Of a stretch of DNA of 39,069 nucleotides, positions 24,402 to 30,538 are shown in pieces. Position 1 is the stretch's first letter. Each line of letters begins with the position of its first letter. The DNA is from a virus, in the IMG/VR virus record IMGVR_UViG_3300049893_001841, positions 1 through 39,069 of that record; one strand, 5' to 3'. Position numbers and translations under genes: made by a program. The notes beneath the pieces were generated by a model that ran no database searches, had not been told where the DNA came from, and was given only the letters and a program-made list of their open reading frames with translations.

Positions 24402-24716
24402 CTATTTCAGCTTTTCAGCATTTCCAATTTCAAATTTTCCCAGAACCGCATCTTCCGCGTAAAAGATATACAGCTTAAATCCATCCCCTGCATTAAAACG
24501 CATTGGCTTCCCATCTTTCGGCAAACAAAGAACCGAATCACCCACCGCGAACTTTGTAACCTCAGGCCCGATCGCCCGCACCAGCACATCGCATTCAGCC
24601 CCCTGCACCGAATCAGGAAGAACCAGCCCGCCCAAATCTTTAGGAACCGCCTCCACCATCACCAACTTCCCCGCCGGCTTAAACTCAACATCCGCCTTTT
24701 TCTCAATTCTCAACAT
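24402..24716 (-). CDS. GroES-like co-chaperonin
   Basis: 104 residues. The GroES fold pattern is visible: KLVMVEAVPKDLGGLVLPDS, a short mobile-loop-like region, DVLVRAIGPEV then VGDSVLCLPKDG and a terminal FYAEDAVLGKFE. Phage co-chaperonins (T4 gp31 is the model) replace host GroES so that capsid protein folds in GroEL; the position beside packaging and head genes fits. The mobile loop is shorter than in GroES. The last seven residues (GNAEKLK) are translated repeat sequence. Overlaps the next gene slightly. Confidence 0.7.
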   Translation of the reverse strand: MLRIEKKADVEFKPAGKLVMVEAVPKDLGGLVLPDSVQGAECDVLVRAIGPEVTKFAVGDSVLCLPKDGKPMRFNAGDGFKLYIFYAEDAVLGKFEIGNAEKLK

Positions 24717-24949
24717 ACCCCACCTCCGATTTCCTTTTTCCGATCCGCCACATACTGCCCCAAACTCTTCCCGGACTTCCGCGCGAAATACCGCAGATCA
24801 CCCCGACTCATCAAAAGCCAAGCCAACTTCAACCGGCTCCGCAACGGAAGCAACTGCATCCACAAAAACACATTCAACGCCGTCCGATTTGCCACCCCTT
24901 TACGAGCCTCCAACCGCCTCACCTTCCTCATCTCATTATTTTTACTCAT
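24710..24949 (-). CDS. small basic protein of unknown function
   Basis: 79 residues from the ATG at 24949, which has AAAGG about 6 bases upstream; the open frame extends back through heptamer repeats. Basic and Leu-rich, with a hydrophobic segment (TALNVFLWMQLLPL) and a basic C-terminal half. No family recognised. It sits between the gp55-like sigma and co-chaperonin genes, so it could be a partner of late transcription, but there is no direct evidence. Confidence 0.5.
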   Translation of the reverse strand: MSKNNEMRKVRRLEARKGVANRTALNVFLWMQLLPLRSRLKLAWLLMSRGDLRYFARKSGKSLGQYVADRKKEIGGGVC

Positions 24950-24958
24950 ATAAACCTT

Positions 24959-25024
24959 TCCCAACTTACCTGTTCCCAATCCCCAACACCTAAAACCTAA
25001 CACCTAACACCTAACACCTAAACC
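24959..25024 (-). repeat. heptamer repeat island (GGTGTTA family)
   Basis: Minus strand GGTGTTA repeated four times (last unit GGTTTTA-type), exact 7-bp period, followed by GGGGATTGGGAACAGG. Fills the spacer between two early genes. Confidence 0.9.
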
Positions 25025-25122
25025 CTCTTGCCTTCCCCCTCATACCACGGCAACTCATCAAACAACTCAAACGCCAGCCGCTCCTTTGCAAATTTTCGTT
25101 TAGGTTTTTTTTCAGATTTCAA
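25018..25122 (-). CDS. possible 34-residue basic/acidic peptide (TTG start)
   Basis: The frame MKSEKKPKRKFAKERLAFEL continues with FDELPWYEGEGKRV and stops in the repeat island. It would start at a TTG placed 6 bases after GGAG, overlapping the sigma-like gene's stop. Composition (basic N-terminus, acidic-aromatic C-terminus) is protein-like. T4 late transcription needs a small co-activator, gp33, alongside gp55; that this is an equivalent is speculation. Confidence 0.4.
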   Translation of the reverse strand: MKSEKKPKRKFAKERLAFELFDELPWYEGEGKRV

Positions 25123-25576
25123 ATTTACTCCTTTGATTTTTACCCATCCCGCACCACCACCGCCGACGACACACCCGACACTTCGTATTCGTGAAACTCG
25201 TCGTACTCCGAACTGCGCCGCAATAAGGACAAACCACCTCCCTCTTGCTCCAGCTCCCGTTTAAATTATTCAACCGATCAATTTTTAACTGCTCCGCTCT
25301 AAACTTCCGCGACACATCCAAACCAGAAAACCGAGCCATCCCTGTTAAAAACGCATGTAAATTTTGATGAGGCGAAGCCTTCTGCCAATCACGCAACAAC
25401 CGATCCAAAAACCGAAACTTAAATTCATCCTTTGCAATCGACGGAAACCCACTAAACGAATGCTGGCTAAAATATCCATCGCACACCTCCAACGCCAACA
25501 TCACAAACCGCTCCGTCATCTCACCCGCCGCGATTGACCGTTCCAGCTCTGTCTTCAACTCCGTCTTGCAAACCAT
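25112..25576 (-). CDS. T4 gp55-like late sigma factor with C-terminal zinc ribbon
   Basis: 154 residues. Residues 24-98 follow the T4 gp55 pattern: a VMLALEVCDGYF helix, FSGF (41-44), KDEFKFRFLDRLL, then the N-x-H-A-F-L-T stretch at 72-78 (gp55 has N-P-H-A-Y-I-T) and a basic helix (VSRKFRAEQLK). In T4, gp55 directs host RNA polymerase to TATA-box-only late promoters. Residues 116-136 are a CPYC-x13-CRVC zinc ribbon, which gp55 lacks, related to the one at 30525-30971. It lies in the early region directly before the late genes. Assigned by eye; a structure or profile search is needed to be sure. Confidence 0.6.
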   Translation of the reverse strand: MVCKTELKTELERSIAAGEMTERFVMLALEVCDGYFSQHSFSGFPSIAKDEFKFRFLDRLLRDWQKASPHQNLHAFLTGMARFSGLDVSRKFRAEQLKIDRLNNLNGSWSKREVVCPYCGAVRSTTSFTNTKCRVCRRRWWCGMGKNQRSKFEI

Positions 25577-25579
25577 CCG

Positions 25580-25626
25580 ATCCCCATTTCACATTTCAAG
25601 TTTCAGGTCTCAGGTCTCAGGTCTCA
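25580..25626 (-). repeat. heptamer repeat island (GAGACCT/GAAACTT)
   Basis: Minus strand GAGACCT three times then GAAACTT, GAAATGT, GAAATGG, mostly 7-bp period, bridging the end of the initiator gene (its last codons ALIET are inside) and the sigma-like gene. Confidence 0.85.
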
Positions 25627-26810
25627 ATCAAAGCTCTCACCTGATCCTCCGACTCGCAGAACGATTTCAACCGAGCCATAAAGATCCCTGTCCACGAATT
25701 CCACGCATGCCCCTCGATCTTGTCACTAATCACCCCCTTGAGCACCATGCGCCACATCTCATCCGCCGTCTTTGGCCCGTAACGTTGTCGCAGATCCTTC
25801 CACTTGCCGCGAAGAACATATTCGCTCTTCGGGCGATCATGCGAATGCACCGTGTTCCAACCCGGAAGCTTCGAAAGAAACTGCTCCGCCGCATGCACTG
25901 GATCACGCACCCGATCCGCATCGGCTGGCTCGAACATAAAATCGCACATAGCCGTTGGAACATCACGAGACGCTCTGGAACGAGGCGAAGCCTCATCGCT
26001 TCGCTCGCTCGCTCCCCCCCCTCCAACCCATCCAACTGGATCCAACTGGGAACTCTGTAGAGTTCCCTTATCTGGATCTGGATTTAACTCTAACTCTACG
26101 GGAATTTTCCCATCAGGGAAAATCTCCCCACCAGCTCCAACTCCAACCGATCCAACTGTACCAGCCGATCCAGTTCCAAGGGGGGAGCGAGCGAGCGAAG
26201 CGAGCGTACTAAACCCATCCCCGTCCCGCACAAGCACACCCTGCTCGTGCCATATATCTAAAATCGACTCACACGTCCTTTGCTGAGGATTGCCCCCGCG
26301 CCGCGCCTTTATAAAGGAAAGAAGCTCCGCATCCGTCGCAGACCTACCCAACCGCTTAAACCACCGCCCCAAATGCTCTGCAACCTGCGCCGCCTCTTCT
26401 TTGCGGGCATCTTCCGCCGCCGCGCGCTTCCGATCTACATCGCCACTGCCCGCCAAATCCTGATCTTCCGCCCAAAATACCAGCTTGATATAACACTCCG
26501 ACTCATCCGCAGGATTACTCAACTTAATCTGGCGGGCACGCACCAGCTGCCCCAGCGCACGCCGCGCCACCTCTGCCCTCTCTTCTGATCCGCGGGCATA
26601 AAGATATAGAAAATCCGTCACCGTCTGGCGCCGACCATCCTCATCGCACAAAATACCCGACTCATGGCCCTTCAACGTCGCCCCCACCCGGCAATGAAGC
26701 CACATTAAAACTCCGAACACCTCCGGAGGCAGATTCTGCACATAATCATCCCGAATCAACCGATCATGATTCAACTTCGCCCACCACTTCCGACTTCGCT
26801 TATGACTCAT
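25617..26810 (-). CDS. replication initiator-like protein (lambda O-type layout)
   Basis: 397 residues. The N-terminus (KWWAKLNHDRLIRDDYVQNLPPEVFGVLMWLHCRVG) resembles the winged-helix N-terminal domain of phage replisome organisers; a second helical part follows (140-190). Residues about 200-280 are a low-complexity Gly/Ser/Pro linker. The C-terminal part (280-397) is helical with WKDLRQRYGPKTADEMW and NSWTGIFMARLKSF, like loader-binding domains. As in lambda O, the linker-coding DNA is packed with repeats (25996-26203), a likely origin. The phage has no polymerase or helicase in the window, so it would recruit host replication proteins. The start has GAGGGGG upstream. Confidence 0.6.
   Translation of the reverse strand: MSHKRSRKWWAKLNHDRLIRDDYVQNLPPEVFGVLMWLHCRVGATLKGHESGILCDEDGRRQTVTDFLYLYARGSEERAEVARRALGQLVRARQIKLSNPADESECYIKLVFWAEDQDLAGSGDVDRKRAAAEDARKEEAAQVAEHLGRWFKRLGRSATDAELLSFIKARRGGNPQQRTCESILDIWHEQGVLVRDGDGFSTLASLARSPLGTGSAGTVGSVGVGAGGEIFPDGKIPVELELNPDPDKGTLQSSQLDPVGWVGGGGASERSDEASPRSRASRDVPTAMCDFMFEPADADRVRDPVHAAEQFLSKLPGWNTVHSHDRPKSEYVLRGKWKDLRQRYGPKTADEMWRMVLKGVISDKIEGHAWNSWTGIFMARLKSFCESEDQVRALIET
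25996..26203. other. candidate replication origin inside the initiator gene
   Basis: A 24-bp perfect inverted repeat (25996-26019 and 26180-26203, GAGCGAGCGAGCGAAGC core with a C/G run) encloses about 160 bases with three ATCCAACTG iterons (26030, 26040, 26150), a variant GATCCAGTTCC (26168), a perfect palindrome GGGAACTC-TGTA-GAGTTCCC (26048-26067) and ATTTTCCC-ATCA-GGGAAAAT (26104-26123). The coded protein segment is low complexity, so the DNA rather than the protein seems to be under constraint. Confidence 0.6.
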
Positions 26811-26849
26811 AAACCCCCTCTATATAGGAAAGAAACTTTTTGAACTATT

Positions 26850-26893
26850 TTCAGCTTTTCAGCATTCCGCATTCATCATTCCGCATTCATCAT
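26850..26893 (-). repeat. heptamer repeat island (GAATGCG and GCTGAAAA)
   Basis: GAATGAT/GAATGCG units twice, then GCTGAAAAGCTGAAAA. The last residues of the HD protein (KMMNAE) are translated from it. Confidence 0.85.
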
Positions 26894-27427
26894 TTTCTCT
26901 CTCAACTCATTCAACCGCTCTAACCACTCCGTCGCAAACAACCCCGGACTATCAAAAGCAATCCACACCCGAAACGCCTCCACACCATCCATCGAATCAA
27001 TCGCCCACGGCTCCGGCGGAGGCTCCATCAACTGATTACGCTCCGTAAGAAGCATCGACAAATCAGCCATCCGAACCTCACTCCACTGGTTCACATCTGG
27101 AAGAGGAACCCCAGCCGCCAAATAAATCGCCCTCAAAAACTGAACCTCAATCCCCTCAAATTCAGGCATCAACTCCTTTAGCGGAGCAGGAATATCCCCA
27201 ATAAACGCCTCCGCCGCGTCATGCAACAACGCATGAATCGCAATTTCCGCTGGCACCACCTGACTCATAATCAAACAATGTTGCGCCACCGAATAAAACC
27301 TGTTCGTATGGCCGTTGAACCGCCCGATCCGGCTAAGAGCCCACGAAACATCCTTAAAATCAATCTGATCCGCACTAGGAGTTAATAGATCAACCCGCTT
27401 CCCCGATGCTGTCTGTACCCAACTCAT
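26876..27427 (-). CDS. HD-domain phosphohydrolase (YfbR-like)
   Basis: 183 residues. The HD signature is clear: SVAQHCLIMS (metal His at 50), HALLHDAAEAF (HD at 69-70) and a distal Asp in MADLSMLLTER. This set is typical of small HD hydrolases such as YfbR-type 5'-deoxynucleotidases, common in phages, where they act on dNMPs and adjust nucleotide pools or modified bases. The C-terminal few residues are translated repeat DNA. It lies just after the cassette-like block in the early operon. Confidence 0.75.
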   Translation of the reverse strand: MSWVQTASGKRVDLLTPSADQIDFKDVSWALSRIGRFNGHTNRFYSVAQHCLIMSQVVPAEIAIHALLHDAAEAFIGDIPAPLKELMPEFEGIEVQFLRAIYLAAGVPLPDVNQWSEVRMADLSMLLTERNQLMEPPPEPWAIDSMDGVEAFRVWIAFDSPGLFATEWLERLNELREKMMNAE

Positions 27428-27496
27428 AAATTAGTTCCTTGGTTGTTAGTTGCTTGGTTCATTGCTTTCTGCATATCACAGATCGTTTTTGCCTAA

Positions 27497-28000
27497 TCAA
27501 CTGTTCGGGCTATGAAGACTCCTCGACTCCGGTTCCACCCACGGCACGCCAGCCAACCGGAACAGGTCGCGTTCCTCGCGCACCGGCACGGCCACGCCGT
27601 CCCGCGTCAGCATCCCGTTCGCGCTCTTGTAGCCGTTGCGGACCCATCCGCACGCCAGCACTTGGTGCGAGTAGTCCGCGCTTCCCGTGCGGATCGCGTA
27701 GATCAATCCCCAGTTCTCCGCCGTGGCGAAGAACAGGTCCAGCGCGATGCCATCCGGCAGAGTCCGCTGCGTGTACTTGCACGGCAGTTCGCCGCGCACC
27801 TTCGGCCATGCGTTCACGATTGGCGCGATACCCGACGCGAACAGCCCCACGTCGTAGGGTTTCGGGATGGCGACGATCTCGATGTCGCCCACGTCGGCCT
27901 TGCGGCGGCGGATGCTGCCCGCGATCTCGATGCGGTCACAGTGGGGCGCGAGTTGCGCCTTGATCCGCTCCGCGATTGCCGTTGCCTGGTCAAGTTTCAT
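27497..28000 (-). CDS. Pol-beta-type nucleotidyltransferase (cassette-like gene)
   Basis: 167 residues from the ATG at 28000 (GGAGG 5-6 bases upstream). GSIRRRKADVGDIEIV (about 28-43) is the Pol-X/minimal nucleotidyltransferase motif (GS...D-x-D/E type), with a third acidic residue in ALDLFFATAE and SADYSHQVLACGW later on, as in the NTase folds of phage and cassette proteins. Its DNA is markedly more GC-rich than the neighbours. It is bounded by inverted AGCCCGAACA/TGTTCGGGCT words and adjoins an attC-like site, and its stop lies just past the left word. The sequence suggests insertion as a mobile gene cassette. Substrate unknown. Confidence 0.75.
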   Translation of the reverse strand: MKLDQATAIAERIKAQLAPHCDRIEIAGSIRRRKADVGDIEIVAIPKPYDVGLFASGIAPIVNAWPKVRGELPCKYTQRTLPDGIALDLFFATAENWGLIYAIRTGSADYSHQVLACGWVRNGYKSANGMLTRDGVAVPVREERDLFRLAGVPWVEPESRSLHSPNS

Positions 28001-28277
28001 CTGAACCTCCAGAAGCCCGAACAACCGGCGGCACCTTACCGCCGGAAGCCGGCGGCAGGTGCGCCGTAGCGTTGGATTGAAAAATGAAATAAGCGGAATC
28101 GTAATCAATGCCATCGTCACTTTCAGAGCTCCATCCCATATGAATTGCCAGATCAGCCGCCTTTTTCAAACTTTCGAGCAATTCCACGGATCGTATTTTC
28201 CGCCCTGCTTTCCACAAAACGGAAAGCGCGTCATTCACTTCATCAATAAAATCTTCATCAATAAAATCTTCATCCAT
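27990..28277 (-). CDS. small acidic cassette-like ORF, reading through an attC-like site
   Basis: 95 residues. It begins with a tandem 15-base duplication encoding DEDFIDEDFIDE, then a helical part (DALSVLWKAGRKIRSVELLESLKKAADLAI) and SESDDGIDYDSAYFIF. The last 27 residues are translated from the attC-like site and the start of the next cassette, so the original protein probably ended differently. GGAGG precedes the ATG. No family recognised. It overlaps the nucleotidyltransferase start by 11 bases. Confidence 0.55.
   Translation of the reverse strand: MDEDFIDEDFIDEVNDALSVLWKAGRKIRSVELLESLKKAADLAIHMGWSSESDDGIDYDSAYFIFQSNATAHLPPASGGKVPPVVRASGGSDET
28015..28077 (-). other. attC-like recombination site, site 1
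   Basis: 63 bp. Minus strand begins ATCCAAC (R'' consensus RYYYAAC), ends GTTCGGGC, and between them has a near-perfect extended stem (CGGCG-CACCT...CCGCCGG-CTT-CCGGCGG...AGGTG-CCGCCG) with extra unpaired bases on one side, as in integron attC sites. The right-hand GTTCGGGC is complementary to GCCCGAAC at the end of the nucleotidyltransferase cassette (27503-27510), as expected if that cassette was inserted here by R'-box exchange. Confidence 0.6.
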
Positions 28278-28296
28278 AATTTACCTCCAAATAAAA

Positions 28297-28359
28297 ATCC
28301 AACAATCGCCCGCACTCTATCGCTCGCAAGCTCACTCAGAGTGAGGCGAGGCGTTGGAT
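28297..28359 (-). other. attC-like recombination site, site 2
   Basis: 63 bp. Both ends match the attC boxes exactly: ATCCAAC (RYYYAAC) and GTTGGAT (GTTRRRY). Inside, TCGCC/GGCGA and CACTCT/AGAGTG pair with offset unpaired bases, the R-spacer-L layout of attC. The stop codon of the upstream ORF lies inside it, and the next ORF starts about 20 bases after it, as in cassette arrays. No integron integrase is present in the window. Confidence 0.65.
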
Positions 28360-28607
28360 TTACTCAAAGCCGAAGGAGCTCGGACTTCACTACCTTCAAG
28401 AAATTCCTGTAAAGCAGTAGCCATTTCTTGGATTGTTTCTCCTTCATCAAGTTCGTATGTGGCAAGGCTTTTTCTGTATTCGATTGCAAACAAATCAATG
28501 CTTCCGTCATCGTTTGGAACTAGCGCGATTTTAAGACCTTGTGTTTTTAATCCGTGCGCTTTGATTGCAATTCTAATCCATCTCTTATCACCTTCGCTAA
28601 GCGTCAT
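28332..28607 (-). CDS. small cassette-like ORF of unknown function
   Basis: 91 residues, mixed alpha/beta: GDKRWIRIAIKAHGL, then NDDGSIDLFAIEYRKSLATYELDEGETIQEMATALQEFLEG. The C-terminal KSNASPHSE is translated from attC-like site 2, an arrangement often seen in integron cassette proteins. GGAGG is placed 9-10 bases before the ATG. No family recognised. Confidence 0.6.
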   Translation of the reverse strand: MTLSEGDKRWIRIAIKAHGLKTQGLKIALVPNDDGSIDLFAIEYRKSLATYELDEGETIQEMATALQEFLEGSEVRAPSALSKSNASPHSE

Positions 28608-28662
28608 CTCTTAATCCTCCGTTTTTAGTTGTGAATTTAACCCCGCAAGTTCCCCCGAACCA

Positions 28663-28821
28663 TCAGCCGAAAGGCGATTGAGACTTAGATTTCTCATAAT
28701 CACGATTGCCATGCTCTGCACAAAACCAGAACCCACCAAGAACGCAAGTAGGAGGCTTTCCGCAGTCTGGAACCTCACATACTTCGGGCTTTGGTTTGTT
28801 CGGAGGTGTTCTTTTTGCCAT
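28663..28821 (-). CDS. small zinc-finger-like protein
   Basis: 52 residues from the ATG at 28821 (AAAGGG about 9 bases upstream). Four potential metal ligands are visible: CEVPDCGKPPTC then FCAEHG. The frame runs further upstream only through an ACCACGAAA direct repeat, which I take as spacer. Small zinc-knuckle proteins are common in phage early regions, often inhibiting or redirecting host enzymes; no target can be deduced. Confidence 0.55.
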   Translation of the reverse strand: MAKRTPPNKPKPEVCEVPDCGKPPTCVLGGFWFCAEHGNRDYEKSKSQSPFG

Positions 28822-28849
28822 ATAAAAATCCCTTTCGTGGTTTTCGTGG

Positions 28850-28990
28850 TTAAACCCGTCCATCATTCATCATCTCATCGAGCATCCGCCGAATCTTCCG
28901 CCGCTCCATCATGCGAACCACAATCCACACCGAATGAAGAATCAACACCACACCCACCGGCACGCACACCCACCAGATCACCGCGCCCAT
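28850..28990 (-). CDS. 46-residue single-span membrane protein
   Basis: Starts MGAVIWWVCVPVGVVLILHS, a membrane helix from about residue 3 to 25, followed by a basic cytoplasmic tail (RMMERRKIRRMLDEMMNDG). Its ATG overlaps the stop of the metallopeptidase/FtsK-gamma gene by one base (TGATG), so translation is coupled and the two may work together. Confidence 0.55.
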   Translation of the reverse strand: MGAVIWWVCVPVGVVLILHSVWIVVRMMERRKIRRMLDEMMNDGRV

Positions 28991-29841
28991 CACGCACCCA
29001 CCATTTCGAGAAGTTCACGCGATCCATCGGCCAGCGGAGCACTAATCACCCCGCGCTCTTCAAGAAGCTCCATCAGCTTCGCCGCGCGGTTATAACCAAT
29101 CCTTAATTTACGCTGAACCGAACTGGTCGAAACTCTTCCAATCTCGCGAATAAACGCCACCGCCTGATCAAACAACTCATCATCCGACACCTTATAACTG
29201 CGCTCAATCTTAACCTCTACCGGAGCACCCATTCGTTCCGTCATCGAAGAACTAAGCTGTTCTTCCAGATCCGACAAATCCGACGAAGAACCCGACATCT
29301 CGGAAAACGTTTCTGTTTTCGGCTCACTTGTTTCAGCAGTGTACCCAAAAAACTTAAACACCATCTGCCCCGCCAAACTGCCACGGAACCGATACAGCGC
29401 GTCATATTCAAGAGACTCAACCCCGCGCCGCTCCAACACCTCATGGAATCCGTGCAACTCCCAATCATGCTTGCGCATCTTAAGCACAGGCCGCCCACAC
29501 GCATCGCGTTCATGCGTCAACTCCAAATGCGTCAATTCATGATCTAGTAACGCCTCACGTTGCGACGGCGACAACCCATCCCAAGCCAGCTCATCAATTG
29601 TAATTACTGCGTCCGCCATGCCAGATGCGCGATCCGGCAATGAAACAATCCGCGCCGTCGCCGCACAAAACCGGCCACGCAACTTAACCGCATGCTTACG
29701 ATTCCCCTTCTTATCTTCATCACTAGCAAACAAACACAACACATCCACACGCGCCTGCGATAAATGCTTATGGCACGCATTCAACACATTCCTACACAAT
29801 AACTGTACATCGGCACCCGCCTTACTAAACTCAACACTCAT
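28990..29841 (-). CDS. putative phage metallopeptidase fused to an FtsK gamma domain
   Basis: 283 residues. Residues 1-150 match the phage putative-metallopeptidase pattern: VLCLFASDED, ADAVITIDELAWDGLSPSQREALLDHELTHLE with HELTH at 101-105. Residues 218-280 (DDELFDQAVAF, STSSVQRKLRIGYNRAAKLMELLEERGVI) are an FtsK gamma winged helix, which in FtsK reads KOPS (GGGNAGGG) and activates XerCD. A Ser/Glu-rich linker (170-215) joins them. No motor domain is present. It could place a protease on the chromosome near dif, or act as a DNA-bound regulator. The fusion is new to me. Confidence 0.75.
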   Translation of the reverse strand: MSVEFSKAGADVQLLCRNVLNACHKHLSQARVDVLCLFASDEDKKGNRKHAVKLRGRFCAATARIVSLPDRASGMADAVITIDELAWDGLSPSQREALLDHELTHLELTHERDACGRPVLKMRKHDWELHGFHEVLERRGVESLEYDALYRFRGSLAGQMVFKFFGYTAETSEPKTETFSEMSGSSSDLSDLEEQLSSSMTERMGAPVEVKIERSYKVSDDELFDQAVAFIREIGRVSTSSVQRKLRIGYNRAAKLMELLEERGVISAPLADGSRELLEMVGA

Positions 29842-29867
29842 CCTATGCTCCTTTCAGTTTTTCCAAT

Positions 29868-30065
29868 TTAAAATTTCAAATTTAAAATTTCCACCGCTTC
29901 ACTCGACTGCTCAAACCCGCGATACTGCTCAACAACATCCGCCCCATGCCCGCAACCACCACTAAAAATCAACCGCCCATTCCGGTGCCAACACACCGCA
30001 CACGCACCAACCGGCGCGACATGACGGTAACTAACACCCCTGAAAAGCGGATTCTTTTTCAACAA
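29868..30065 (-). CDS. possible small Cys/His-rich protein
   Basis: A frame of about 65 residues, ACAVCWHRNGRLIFSGGCGH then ADVVEQYRGFEQSSEAV, overlapping the end of the winged-helix gene. CxxC...C-x-H could bind zinc, and composition is protein-like. No ATG is available; TTG at 30065 or 30062, or GTG at 29996, would be needed, and none has a clear Shine-Dalgarno. The last residues come from an A/T-rich repeat. Without it the 29842-30030 stretch would hold no gene. Confidence 0.3.
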   Translation of the reverse strand: MLKKNPLFRGVSYRHVAPVGACAVCWHRNGRLIFSGGCGHGADVVEQYRGFEQSSEAVEILNLKF

Positions 30066-30333
30066 AATACACCCCGCACCCATCCCGACGGCCCCGCACC
30101 ACAATCCGGCCAGCCTCTTTTAATTCTGTAAAACGCCCGCTGATTTGGTTCGGACTGCGCCGCAAAAACAAACACGCCTCCTTCAGCGTTAACCCATTTT
30201 GCGCCAGCTCCACCAACCCGAAAACCGTCTCGCGATCCTGCTTCTTACACACCATCCGATTCGCCGCAGAACTATTGGCATTCCCGCCATGCCGCCTTGC
30301 ACACACATCACCGAACGTCAATTGCTTTTCCAT
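30031..30333 (-). CDS. phage winged-helix DNA-binding protein
   Basis: 100 residues from the ATG at 30333 (GAGG 7 bases upstream). The N-terminal TFGDVCARRHGGNANSSAAN is followed by a winged-helix segment: VFGLVELAQNGLTLKEACLFLRRSPNQISGRFTELKEAGRIVVRG. The pattern is widespread in phage early regions, where these proteins are thought to regulate transcription. It replaces a long upstream open frame with no start signal. Confidence 0.6.
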   Translation of the reverse strand: MEKQLTFGDVCARRHGGNANSSAANRMVCKKQDRETVFGLVELAQNGLTLKEACLFLRRSPNQISGRFTELKEAGRIVVRGRRDGCGVYFVEKESAFQGC

Positions 30334-30334
30334 A

Positions 30335-30538
30335 TCAACCTCGCAATAAAAGCCACACGAACGCCACCGGCCCCGAAAGAGCCACCATAGCCGCCATCGA
30401 AAGCGCAAACGTCTCCACACGGCTCAACCGAATCCACTTGCCAGAAATAGGCGCGACGGCCCGCCGGGTAGAGGATGCGAAACCACACCCCGACGAACCG
30501 CCGCAAAAAAATCCACAGCTTAAATCACGCAACCCCAT
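30335..30538 (-). CDS. small membrane protein
   Basis: 67 residues from the ATG at 30538 (AAGGAAGG upstream). A Cys-rich N-terminus (CGFFCGGSSGC) leads to a single membrane helix (LSMAAMVALSGPVAFVWLLL, about 46-65). Its stop is one base from the next start region, so it is part of the same operon. Function unknown. Confidence 0.45.
   Translation of the reverse strand: MGLRDLSCGFFCGGSSGCGFASSTRRAVAPISGKWIRLSRVETFALSMAAMVALSGPVAFVWLLLRG

Noticed and set aside
28608-28680. A third attC-like site before the 28332-28607 ORF
   Set aside because: GTTAAAT fits GTTRRRY, but no matching R'' box or internal stem was found.
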